This document shows, in pieces, positions 57,182 to 64,000 of a stretch of 64,000 bases of DNA (its first letter is position 1; each line of letters begins with the position of its first letter). The translations under genes and the position numbers were made by a program. The stretch comes from Io17-Chloro-G2 sp034420695 (lineage in GTDB: Bacteria; Chloroflexota; Dehalococcoidia; Lucifugimonadales; UBA3495). The stretch spans positions 62,001 to 126,000 of the forward strand of contig DAOULB010000018.1 of NCBI GenBank assembly GCA_034420695.1, in the 5' to 3' direction. The notes under the pieces were generated by a model. It saw only the letters and a program-made list of their open reading frames with translations. It was not told the DNA's origin and ran no database searches.

Positions 57182-58882
57182 TTAGCGGGTTACCGCTCCC
57201 TCGGCCGCAGAGGTGACCAAGCGGGCGTACTTGGCGAGGGCGCCGGTCTCATAGTTGGGCTTGGGGGGCTGCCAGGCGTTCCTCCGGTCGGTGAATTCCT
57301 CCTCGGTGATTCTCACGTTCAATTGGCGGTTTGGTATGTCCAGGGTAACCTCGTCGTTCTCCCTGAGCAGGGCGATGGGGCCGCCCACGGCCGCCTCCGG
57401 GGCCACGTGGCCCACCATGGGCCCGTGGGTGGCGCCGGAGAACCGGCCATCGGTGAGCAGGGCCACGTCGTCGCCCAGACCCTGGCCCACCAGCGCGCCG
57501 GTGACTGCCAGCATTTCCCGCATTCCGGGCCCGCCCTTGGGCCCTTCGTACCGGATTACCACTATGTCTCCCGACTTGATCTCTCCCCGCTGGATTGCCT
57601 CGAAGGCGCTCTGTTCTTGGTCGAAAACCCGGGCCGGCCCCCGGTAGACTCGTTCCTGGTGTCCGGCCACCTTGATGACCGCACCTTCGGGGGCCAGGTT
57701 GCCCCGCAAAATTGCCAGGCCCCCGGTGGGGCTGCGGGGTGCATCTACCTGCGTAATGATGGGCTGGTCTTCAATAGTCTCCACTTCCCGGAGGTTCTCC
57801 GCCAAGGTCTTGCCGGTCACGGTGGGGCAGTCCCCGTGGAGCATGCCGGCGGCCAGCAGCCGCTTCATGACCAGGGCGACTCCGCCGTAACGGCTGAGGT
57901 CTGCCATCACATACCGGCCCGCCGGTTTCATGTCGGCAATGTAGGGTGTGGACCGGCTGATGCGGTCGAAGTCCTCCAGAGTCAGGTCAACGCCGGCCTC
58001 CCAGGCGATGGCCAGCAGGTGGAGCACCACGTTGGTGGATCCTCCCATGGACACGGCCACGGTGATGGCGTTTTCGAAGGCCCGCTTGGTCAGTATGTCC
58101 CGGGGCCTCAGGTCTTCCTCCAGCAGCCGCAGCAGGGCCGCACCGGCCCTGCGGGATTCCTCCACTTTAAGGGGGTCGATGGCCGGGATTGAAGCGTCGC
58201 CGGGCAGGGACATGCCCATTGCCTCGAAGGCGGTGGACATGGTGTTGGCGGTGAAGAGGCCAGCGCAGGAGCCCTCGCCCGGGCAGGCCCGGCACTCCAG
58301 ATCGGTTAGTTCTTCGAGGGTCATATTGCCCGTGGCATAGGCGCCAACGGCTTCAAAAACGTCTTGAATGTTCACGTCCCTGCCGTTGTACTGGCCGGGC
58401 ATGATGGAGCCGCCGTAAATGAAGATGGAAGGCACGTTGAGCCGGGCCGTGGCCATCAGGCAGCCGGGCATGTTCTTGTCGCAGCCGGCTATGGTGATGA
58501 GGCCGTCCATGCGCTCGCCGAAGGTGACCAGCTCGATGGAATCGGCGATTACCTCCCGGCTTACCAAGGAGGTCTTCATGCCTTCGGTGCCCATGGATAT
58601 GCCGTCGCTAACGGTGATGGTCCCGAATTCGAAGGCCACGCCGTCGGCTTCCCTGACACCTTCCTTGGCTGCTTGGGCGAAGCGGTCCAAGTGGACGTTG
58701 CAGGGAGTCACGTCGCTGGCCAGGTTGGCTATGGCCACGAAGGGCTTGTCCATGTCCTCCCGGGTCAAGCCCATGGCCATGAGCATGGCCCGAGCGGGGG
58801 CCCGCTGCGTGTCGTGGGTGATCTCCCGGCTGCGGTGCTTCATTTGCAAGTTCTTTTCCGGGCTTCTGCTGGCGGTTGTCAC
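57182..58882 (-). CDS. ilvD: Dihydroxy-acid dehydratase
   Basis: A 566-residue Fe-S dehydratase for valine, isoleucine and pantothenate synthesis. The cluster cysteines are in ASDVTPCNVH, GCDKNMPGC and CPGEGSCAGLF. It starts with GTG at 58882, six bases after AGGAGG, and has a strong promoter 60 bases upstream. First gene of the long minus-strand string; no other branched-chain biosynthesis gene is nearby. Confidence 0.96.
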   Translation of the reverse strand: MTTASRSPEKNLQMKHRSREITHDTQRAPARAMLMAMGLTREDMDKPFVAIANLASDVTPCNVHLDRFAQAAKEGVREADGVAFEFGTITVSDGISMGTEGMKTSLVSREVIADSIELVTFGERMDGLITIAGCDKNMPGCLMATARLNVPSIFIYGGSIMPGQYNGRDVNIQDVFEAVGAYATGNMTLEELTDLECRACPGEGSCAGLFTANTMSTAFEAMGMSLPGDASIPAIDPLKVEESRRAGAALLRLLEEDLRPRDILTKRAFENAITVAVSMGGSTNVVLHLLAIAWEAGVDLTLEDFDRISRSTPYIADMKPAGRYVMADLSRYGGVALVMKRLLAAGMLHGDCPTVTGKTLAENLREVETIEDQPIITQVDAPRSPTGGLAILRGNLAPEGAVIKVAGHQERVYRGPARVFDQEQSAFEAIQRGEIKSGDIVVIRYEGPKGGPGMREMLAVTGALVGQGLGDDVALLTDGRFSGATHGPMVGHVAPEAAVGGPIALLRENDEVTLDIPNRQLNVRITEEEFTDRRNAWQPPKPNYETGALAKYARLVTSAAEGAVTR

Positions 58883-58942
58883 CGGGTGGCCTCCTGGGTT
58901 AAGGACGTGGACGCCCTGTTGGATATCTTTAGAGGATGCCCA

Positions 58943-58971
58943 ATTATATCCGCGGCCCTATACCGGCACAA
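58943..58971 (-). promoter_or_regulatory. Promoter of the ilvD gene string
   Basis: Minus-strand TTGTGC (58971-58966), 17-base spacer, perfect TATAAT (58948-58943). Start predicted near 58936, leaving a leader of about 54 bases. No terminator or leader peptide is visible, so attenuation is not indicated. Confidence 0.7.
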
Positions 58972-59157
58972 TGTTTGGAGAGGGTGTTGGCGGAGGTATC
59001 CGGAGATGTCAGGGCATCCGTGTATTGCCCATATCAATTCATGATGCCAGCCCTTTGGGCTTTCGGGGACCGCCTCTGTTGCTCCGGGGGTTGCGACGCC
59101 GCGGCCTTTTATTGTAGTCTGAGGCGAAATCCAATTCGGCTAAGAGGTAATGCAAGC

Positions 59158-59610
59158 ATGTTTAACCCGCTTTCTTTTTGGAAGCCCCGGACGGCCCAGG
59201 CCCACTGCGACATTCCCTGCGGTATCTACGACCCCATCGCCGCCAAGATAGCGGCGCAGACGGTCCAGAAGATGGTGCTGCGTATTCAGTCCTTGCAGGA
59301 AGGGGACGACCACGTGGCCTATGCCAATACCATGTCCCGGTACATCGCGGTGAAGGAGGAGCACGCGGAGATAGTCAAGAAGGAGCTCCGCATCCTCTGG
59401 GCGGACTACGCTTGGCCCAACACCGACGCCAATGACATTGCCGCCAAGTTCAATGCCGCGCTCAAGCTGGCCGGACAGTGCAAGCAGGGCGTGAGCATGG
59501 AGAACGCCGAGGGTCTGGTGGCTGCCTGCGACGATATCGCCGCCGCCTTCTGGAGCACCAAGAACGTGGAGTACAGCGATCCCAACGCCGCCGTACGGTA
59601 CGGCAGCTAG
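59158..59610 (+). CDS. sodN: Nickel superoxide dismutase
   Basis: A 150-residue NiSOD precursor. After a 15-residue leader (MFNPLSFWKPRTAQA) comes the nickel hook HCDIPCGIY (16-24), with His1, Cys2 and Cys6 of the mature protein as ligands. The rest is the helical bundle of the family (KMVLRIQSLQ, EHAEIVKKELRILW, YSDPNAAVRYG at the end). The leader must be removed to free His1. The SodX protease usually needed for that is not next to the gene. The start follows AGAGG ten bases upstream. A terminator hairpin follows. Confidence 0.95.
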   Translation: MFNPLSFWKPRTAQAHCDIPCGIYDPIAAKIAAQTVQKMVLRIQSLQEGDDHVAYANTMSRYIAVKEEHAEIVKKELRILWADYAWPNTDANDIAAKFNAALKLAGQCKQGVSMENAEGLVAACDDIAAAFWSTKNVEYSDPNAAVRYGS

Positions 59611-59638
59611 ACCTTCCGGCACTCGGTCTGGATAACCA

Positions 59639-59666
59639 AACGCCCCCGGAACATCCCGGGGGCGTT
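59639..59666. terminator. Bidirectional terminator between sodN and the Uma2 gene
   Basis: Arms AACGCCCCCGG (59639-59649) and CCGGGGGCGTT (59656-59666) with a 6-base loop, perfectly paired, between convergent genes. It is followed by CTGCTGT on plus and TGGTTATCC on minus. Confidence 0.7.
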
Positions 59667-59705
59667 CTGCTGTATCAATCCAGGGGTGGCCGCTGTTCCG
59701 GCTGG

Positions 59706-60404
59706 CTACTGGCCTTGCAACCGCCTTAACTCAGCCTCCAGCTCCCGCACGCGTTCCTCGGCGGCCAAGCGGCCCGCTCTCTCTGCTATCCGCTCCTCTG
59801 CTTCATCGTCGAAGGTTCGCAGGTAGCGTCCGGCCGCGGGGTCCCACCAGCGCAGTTGCCCGTCTTCCCAGCACAGGTCCAGGTTCAGCGCGGTGCTGTG
59901 GCCCCAGTGATGGTCCCCATCCGTGCTCACGATACTGATGGGGTGGTACTCCTCGCCAACCAACTGGTCTCCGGCCAATGGCGCGTCGTAGTAACGGTCG
60001 CCGGAGGGATCGAACTGCCAGTATTCAGGGATGCCGAAGGCGGCATAGTCGCGGCGCTTGTCAGTGTAGTCGTTCCTGCCTGTCGTGGGGGAGGCTATCT
60101 CGAGGACAAAGTCCGGCGGCTTGCCCTGTTCCTCTATGGAGTAGCCTCGCTGCTCGATGATGCGGGCCGGGCCCACACCAAAGGCGACTAGAAGGTCGGG
60201 AACTCGCAGTCCCCGGCGCTGCCTTGGGTTTCGGCCGACCGGGACTTCTCCCAAGACCATGGTGGTGTCCTGGGAGCCGAAGTGGCGGCGCAGAGCCGCT
60301 TGGTGCGCCGGATTGTGCAGATAGATGGGGTTTTGCATGTCACCCCTGGGCGGGAATACCGGGAACTGGCCTACAGGCGTTTGTGGAATAGGTTTGCTGG
60401 TCAT
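59706..60404 (-). CDS. Uma2 family (DUF820) endonuclease-like protein
   Basis: A 232-residue protein with a PD-(D/E)XK nuclease fold: VPDLLVAFGV, then PDFVLEIASPTTGRNDYTDKRRDYAAFGIPEYWQFDP, shortened here to its parts, giving Asp...Glu-x-Ala and the trailing Lys. A C-terminal helix (about 200-232) rich in Glu and Arg may dimerise. I chose the ATG at 60404 (AGAGG site); the frame opens 12 codons earlier. Uma2 proteins are multiplied in cyanobacteria and Chloroflexota with unknown roles. Confidence 0.88.
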   Translation of the reverse strand: MTSKPIPQTPVGQFPVFPPRGDMQNPIYLHNPAHQAALRRHFGSQDTTMVLGEVPVGRNPRQRRGLRVPDLLVAFGVGPARIIEQRGYSIEEQGKPPDFVLEIASPTTGRNDYTDKRRDYAAFGIPEYWQFDPSGDRYYDAPLAGDQLVGEEYHPISIVSTDGDHHWGHSTALNLDLCWEDGQLRWWDPAAGRYLRTFDDEAEERIAERAGRLAAEERVRELEAELRRLQGQ

Positions 60405-60470
60405 AAGTGACCTCTTACGGCTGGCGAGGTGAGCCCGCATTGTACTCGATGAGACTCCGTTCGCGCAGCG

Positions 60471-61457
60471 TCAGCCGCCGTCTTCCCGGAGCCAGCGGGC
60501 GGCTTCCTTGGCGTGGTAGGTGAGGATGAAGTCGGCCCCCGCCCGCTTGATGGCGGTCAGCAGTTCCAGGGTCACTGACTTCCCGTCGATCCAGCCCTGG
60601 GCCCCCGCCGCCTTGACCATGGAGTATTCGCCGCTGACGTTGTATGCCGACAGGGGATAGTCGAACCGCTCCCGGGCTTGGCGGATTACGTCCAAGTATG
60701 CCAAGGCCGGCTTTACCATGACGATGTCCGCCCCCTCGGCAATGTCGCCCTCGATTTCCCGCATCGCCATGCGGGCGTTGGCCGGGTCCATCTGGTAGCT
60801 CCGCCGGTCGCCGAACTGGGGAGTGGAGCCGGCGGCGACTCGGAATGGGCCGTAGAAGGCCGAAGCGTACTTGGCGGCGTAGCCCATGACCGGCAGGGAT
60901 TCGTAGCCGTGGCCGTCCAGGGCTCTGCGTATGGCCCGCACCTGACCGTCCATCATGGCTGATGGCGCCACCATGTCGGCACCGGCCTGGGCTTGGGAGA
61001 GCCCGGTCCTGGCCAGCAGTTCCAGACTGGCGTCGTTGTCGATGCGTCCCTTGTCTATAACGCCGCAGTGGCCGTGGTCGGTATATTCGCAAAGGCAAAC
61101 ATCGGTAATCACCATCATCCCGGGTGACTCCCGCTTGATGGTCTTGATTGCTTCCTGGATGATGCCCTCGGGGTCATAGGCTTCCAAGCCCAAGGGGTCT
61201 TTCTCCAAGGGCAGCCCAAAGAGCAGCACCGCCGGAATTCCCAGGTCTGCCGCTTCTCCTACCTCTTCGGCCAGCAGGTCTAGGGAGAGTTGGTTGCAGC
61301 CGGGCATCGGTTCAATGGGTTCACGGACGCCTTGACCGTGGGCGACGAACAGGGGGTAAATGAACTCCGAAGGCGACAACCGGGTCTCCCTGGTCAGCTT
61401 CCGCAGCGGTTCCTCTTCCCGCACTCGCCTCATTCTCATGTCTGGAAAGGTAGCCAA
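60471..61457 (-). CDS. hemB: Delta-aminolevulinic acid dehydratase (porphobilinogen synthase)
   Basis: A 328-residue enzyme that condenses two ALA into porphobilinogen. The zinc-cysteine loop VCLCEYTDHGHCG, the two Schiff-base lysines in MGYAAKYAS and VMVKPALAYLD, and GRIDNDASLELL-type helix are all there. I chose the TTG at 61457, nine bases after GGAGG, because it restores the normal ATFPxMRMRR start; the first ATG (61439) lacks a site. Last of the visible hem cluster. Confidence 0.95.
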   Translation of the reverse strand: MATFPDMRMRRVREEEPLRKLTRETRLSPSEFIYPLFVAHGQGVREPIEPMPGCNQLSLDLLAEEVGEAADLGIPAVLLFGLPLEKDPLGLEAYDPEGIIQEAIKTIKRESPGMMVITDVCLCEYTDHGHCGVIDKGRIDNDASLELLARTGLSQAQAGADMVAPSAMMDGQVRAIRRALDGHGYESLPVMGYAAKYASAFYGPFRVAAGSTPQFGDRRSYQMDPANARMAMREIEGDIAEGADIVMVKPALAYLDVIRQARERFDYPLSAYNVSGEYSMVKAAGAQGWIDGKSVTLELLTAIKRAGADFILTYHAKEAARWLREDGG

Positions 61458-61495
61458 GAAACTTCTCCTCCTGAAATCCGCCGAGATTGTTCTGC

Positions 61496-63010
61496 TTATT
61501 TGAAGTAGTCCGCAATGGTTCCCACCAGGCCCTCCACGGTGTGGGGCTGGGCTACGGCGTCCACCCGCAGACCCAGCTTCCGGGCGGTTCCGGCCGTGGT
61601 CGGACCGATGCAAATTACGGGGCAACCGTCCAGAAGCTCTTTCCTGGAGTCCAGCATGGCAACCAGGTTGGTTACGGTGGATGAACTGGTGAAGGTGACG
61701 GCGTCTATGCCGTTCTCCAGCTCGGCGGCGGCCCGCTGTCCCATTCCCGCGGACTGAACCGTGCGGTAGGCCGCGACCCGTTCAACCCGGGCGCCCATGG
61801 AGGCCAAGCCTTTCTCCAGCGCGTCCCGCCCAATATTGGCGGCGGGCAGCAGTACGGGAACTTCTTTCCATTGGCGGCTTGACAGCTCTTCCAGCACAGC
61901 CTCCGAGGTCGACCGTACCGGCACGAAGTCGGGGTTCAGTCCCCGCTGGGCCAAGGCTTGGGCAGTGGCGGGGCCAATGGCGCCTATCGCAACCCCGCCA
62001 AAGGAGCGGGCATCCCTGTCATTGGCCTGCAGGCGGTTGAACACCCACTCCACCGCGTTGGTGCTGGCGAAAATTGTCCATCGGAACTGGTCCAGTGACA
62101 GCAGTGCACGGTCCAATGCTCCGTAGTCATCCAGGGGTTCAACTTGTATGGCCGGCAGCTCCACGGGTTCCGCACCCTGCTCTTCCAAGAGCCGGACCAG
62201 TTGGGATGCCTGGGTCCGGGAGCGGGTGATGAGTATCCGCTTGCCTGACAGGGGCCGGTGGTCAAACCAGCCAATGGACTCCCGCAGACCCACGACCGGC
62301 CCGAGAACCGTGGCCACCGGCGGCTTCAAACCGGCCTCTTCTCCCTTCCCGGCTATGTCCTGCAGCGTGCCGGTGACTACCTTCTGCTTGCTCCAAGTTC
62401 CCCATTGAATCATGGCTGCGGGAGTGTCCGGGTCCATGCCGTGGCGCTGCAGTTCTTCAGCGATGCGGCCAATCACAGCCAGCCCCATCATCACGACCAA
62501 GGTGCCGCCAGCTTTGGCAAGCAGGTCCCAGCGAACTGAAGAATTGCTCTTGGAAGGGTCCTCACTGCCGCTGACCACGGTGAAGGTGGTTGCCAAGCCC
62601 CTGTGGGTTACCGGTATTCCGGCGTAGGAAGCTGCGGCCACCGCGGAGGTAACGCCTGGCACAATTTCGAATGGGACAGCGGCTTGGGCCAAGGACAAAG
62701 CTTCTTCGCCGCCGCGGCCAAAGACGTAGGGGTCGCCTCCCTTGAGACGAACTACAGTATTTCCCGCCTTGGCCCGCTCCACCAGCAGGTCGTTTATCTG
62801 GTCCTGGCTCAGGGCTTGGCGGCCGCGTTCCTTTCCGACGAAGACCAGTTCCGCAGATTCAGCGGCATGGCAGAGAAGGGACGGGTTGAGCAGCCGGTCG
62901 TAAATCACCACTTGGGCACGTTGCAGGCACTCCCTGCCCTTCAGCGTAAGCAGCCCCGGGTCTCCGGGCCCGGCGCCGACCAAGTAAACTTTTCCGCTGT
63001 TTTCAGGCAT
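61496..63010 (-). CDS. cobA-hemD: Uroporphyrinogen-III methyltransferase/synthase fusion
   Basis: A 504-residue fusion. Residues 1-245 are the SAM-dependent CobA/SUMT domain (VYLVGAGPGDPGLLTLKG, RLKGGDPYVFGRGGEE, GVTSAVAAASYAGIP), which makes precorrin-2 and sirohydrochlorin precursors. Residues 255-504 are HemD, which cyclises hydroxymethylbilane (GKRILITRSRTQASQL start, FTSSSTVTNL motif). The ATG at 63010 has an AAGAG site; the frame is open 41 codons further up. It lies 58 bases after hemC, so the enzymes act in order. Confidence 0.94.
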   Translation of the reverse strand: MPENSGKVYLVGAGPGDPGLLTLKGRECLQRAQVVIYDRLLNPSLLCHAAESAELVFVGKERGRQALSQDQINDLLVERAKAGNTVVRLKGGDPYVFGRGGEEALSLAQAAVPFEIVPGVTSAVAAASYAGIPVTHRGLATTFTVVSGSEDPSKSNSSVRWDLLAKAGGTLVVMMGLAVIGRIAEELQRHGMDPDTPAAMIQWGTWSKQKVVTGTLQDIAGKGEEAGLKPPVATVLGPVVGLRESIGWFDHRPLSGKRILITRSRTQASQLVRLLEEQGAEPVELPAIQVEPLDDYGALDRALLSLDQFRWTIFASTNAVEWVFNRLQANDRDARSFGGVAIGAIGPATAQALAQRGLNPDFVPVRSTSEAVLEELSSRQWKEVPVLLPAANIGRDALEKGLASMGARVERVAAYRTVQSAGMGQRAAAELENGIDAVTFTSSSTVTNLVAMLDSRKELLDGCPVICIGPTTAGTARKLGLRVDAVAQPHTVEGLVGTIADYFK

Positions 63011-63068
63011 GAAACTCTTGTAAGCGGACTTCAGGGTTAAGCAGGCTAGTTCCTTGGGCCGGACGTGC

Positions 63069-64000
63069 CTAGGCCGAGGCCAGCAGGGCCCGGCCGCCTC
63101 TTTCCAGCAACGCCATGTAGGCGTCCCCGGCAAGCTGCAGCGGGTCTCGAGGCAGGCCTTGAATCTTGGCCCGGAAGCATTTCTTCCCGTCGCCGGAGGC
63201 GAGGAATATGGTCAGAAGCAGGTTGTCCCCGGTAGAGCGGGCGTAAGCTCCAACGGGCAGGGTGCAACCCCCGCCCAGTTTCTCCAGGAAGGCCCGTTCC
63301 GCGGTAACGGCGTACCTGGTGGCGGTGTCCTCCACTGGCCGGACCAATTCCAGCATAGCGGAGTCGCCCTCCCGGACTTGCACTGCCAGGGCACCCTGGC
63401 CCGGCGGCGGCACGAACTCTTGGGCGGAAAGATATTCAGCGATCGCGCCCGTCTGTTCCAAGCGGATCAGCCCGGCGGCGGCAAGAACTGCTCCGTCGTA
63501 GTCCGGGCCGGAGGCCTTTTCCAAGCGGGTGGAAACGTTTCCCCGCAAGGGCAGGACTTCCGCCTGCGGGCAGAGTTCCATCAACTGGGACCGCCGTCGT
63601 GGACTGCTGGTGCCGATCCTGGCCCCTTGGGGCAGTTGATCCAAGGGACAGTTCCATCGGTTGACCAGCACGTCCCGGGGGTCCGTCCGTTTAACCACCG
63701 CTCCTATCGTCAACCCTTGGGGAAGAATTGTGGGCAGGTCCTTGAGGCTGTGGACAGCCAGGTCCACGTTGCCGGCAATCAGCTCCTGCTCGATTTCTTT
63801 GACGAAGACGCCCTGTCCGATGTCCGGGGGCAAGTCTGGCAGCGGGGCGTTCCCGTGCAGGTCTCCTCCCGTGCGGACGGTGACCACTTGAAACTCTACC
63901 CCGGGGTGAGCCGCCCGGAGCAGTTTCAACGCCTCTTCTGTCTGGACCAAGGCCAGGGCGCTTCCCCGGGTGCCAACCATTACCGCTTTATTTGTGCTCA
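63069..64000 (-). CDS. hemC: Porphobilinogen deaminase (5' end at window edge)
   Basis: Polymerises four porphobilinogens into hydroxymethylbilane. The N-terminal substrate loop GTRGSALALVQT and the cofactor cysteine in GGGCTLPVGAYA are visible, with DLPTILPQGL between. The first internal ATG (63980) is eight residues before the family start would be expected to end; reading upstream gives S-T-N-K-A-V-M, and the last two bases of the window are TG in frame, so the true start is probably an ATG whose A lies just beyond 64000. About 303-311 residues, normal. First visible gene of hemC, cobA-hemD, hemB. Confidence 0.94.
   Translation of the reverse strand, partial: STNKAVMVGTRGSALALVQTEEALKLLRAAHPGVEFQVVTVRTGGDLHGNAPLPDLPPDIGQGVFVKEIEQELIAGNVDLAVHSLKDLPTILPQGLTIGAVVKRTDPRDVLVNRWNCPLDQLPQGARIGTSSPRRRSQLMELCPQAEVLPLRGNVSTRLEKASGPDYDGAVLAAAGLIRLEQTGAIAEYLSAQEFVPPPGQGALAVQVREGDSAMLELVRPVEDTATRYAVTAERAFLEKLGGGCTLPVGAYARSTGDNLLLTIFLASGDGKKCFRAKIQGLPRDPLQLAGDAYMALLERGGRALLASA

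Noticed and set aside
58364..59044. Plus-strand ORF opposite the start of ilvD
   Set aside because: It covers the ilvD promoter and start and has no recognisable protein pattern.

Overview
The window is about 64 kb of GC-rich bacterial chromosome with dense, mostly co-directional operons and no rRNA, tRNA, CRISPR array, transposase or prophage that I could see. The gene set suggests a member of the Chloroflexota, probably Dehalococcoidia or SAR202-like. It has three luciferase-like flavin/F420 monooxygenase paralogues, a form II (S-L-M order) molybdenum hydroxylase, a nickel superoxide dismutase, a caa3-type oxidase and many SDR, MaoC and MmgE/PrpD genes. The taxonomic assignment is inference from gene content only.

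Layout. 1-6.8 kb (minus): an aerobic terminal oxidase operon, ctaA-ctaB-ctaC-ctaD-ctaE-ctaF, with consensus-like promoters before ctaA and ctaC; subunit IV carries an extra cytochrome c domain and subunit I ends in a zinc ribbon. 7-8 kb: a putative Panacea-type toxin-antitoxin pair. 8-10.5 kb (plus): a two-gene ABC exporter and a small envelope protein. 10.5-15.7 kb (minus): an operon with a luciferase-like monooxygenase, a double carboxymuconolactone-decarboxylase protein, an alpha/beta hydrolase, an MmgE/PrpD protein and a thioredoxin-like lipoprotein, resembling an uncharacterised catabolic pathway. 16-21.2 kb (plus): an orphan solute-binding protein, two MaoC-like hydratases and two MFE-2-like SDRs, then another monooxygenase. 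21.3-23 kb (minus): cmk-plsC and a small unknown gene. 23-25 kb (plus): PAP2 phosphatase, CvpA-like protein, HNH endonuclease. 25.2-28.5 kb (minus): holB, lysA and a partly duplicated coiled-coil gene.

28.7-33.5 kb (plus): molybdenum hydroxylase SLM operon behind a near-consensus promoter, then surE. 33.5-40.8 kb (minus): a three-subunit cobalt-type nitrile hydratase operon, polysaccharide deacetylase, greA-lysS-serS, a DUF3800 protein and rplY. 41-47.7 kb: a class II Fic protein behind phased repeats, an alpha/beta hydrolase, an MNT-HEPN single-chain toxin-antitoxin, a ferritin-like/VIT1 iron transporter, an NTF2-like protein, a monooxygenase and a NIPSNAP protein. 47.8-51.2 kb (plus): a Vms1-like peptidyl-tRNA hydrolase directly followed by mutS2, a probable ribosome-rescue pair. 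51.2-58.9 kb (minus): ilvD, malic enzyme, tldD, a HEPN/aspartic-protease pair, tldE and enoyl-CoA hydratase as one tight gene string. 59.1-64 kb: nickel superoxide dismutase, a Uma2 protein and the haem/sirohaem cluster hemC, cobA-hemD, hemB running off the right edge.

Promoters recur as TTGNNN-17-TANNNT with perfect or near-perfect -10 boxes, and one extended -10 (TGGTACAAT) appears twice. The strongest candidates for something new are the Vms1-like hydrolase/MutS2 pair, the HEPN/protease pair inserted between tldD and tldE, the single-chain MNT-HEPN protein, the Panacea pair, the phased repeats around the fic promoter and the modified cytochrome oxidase.
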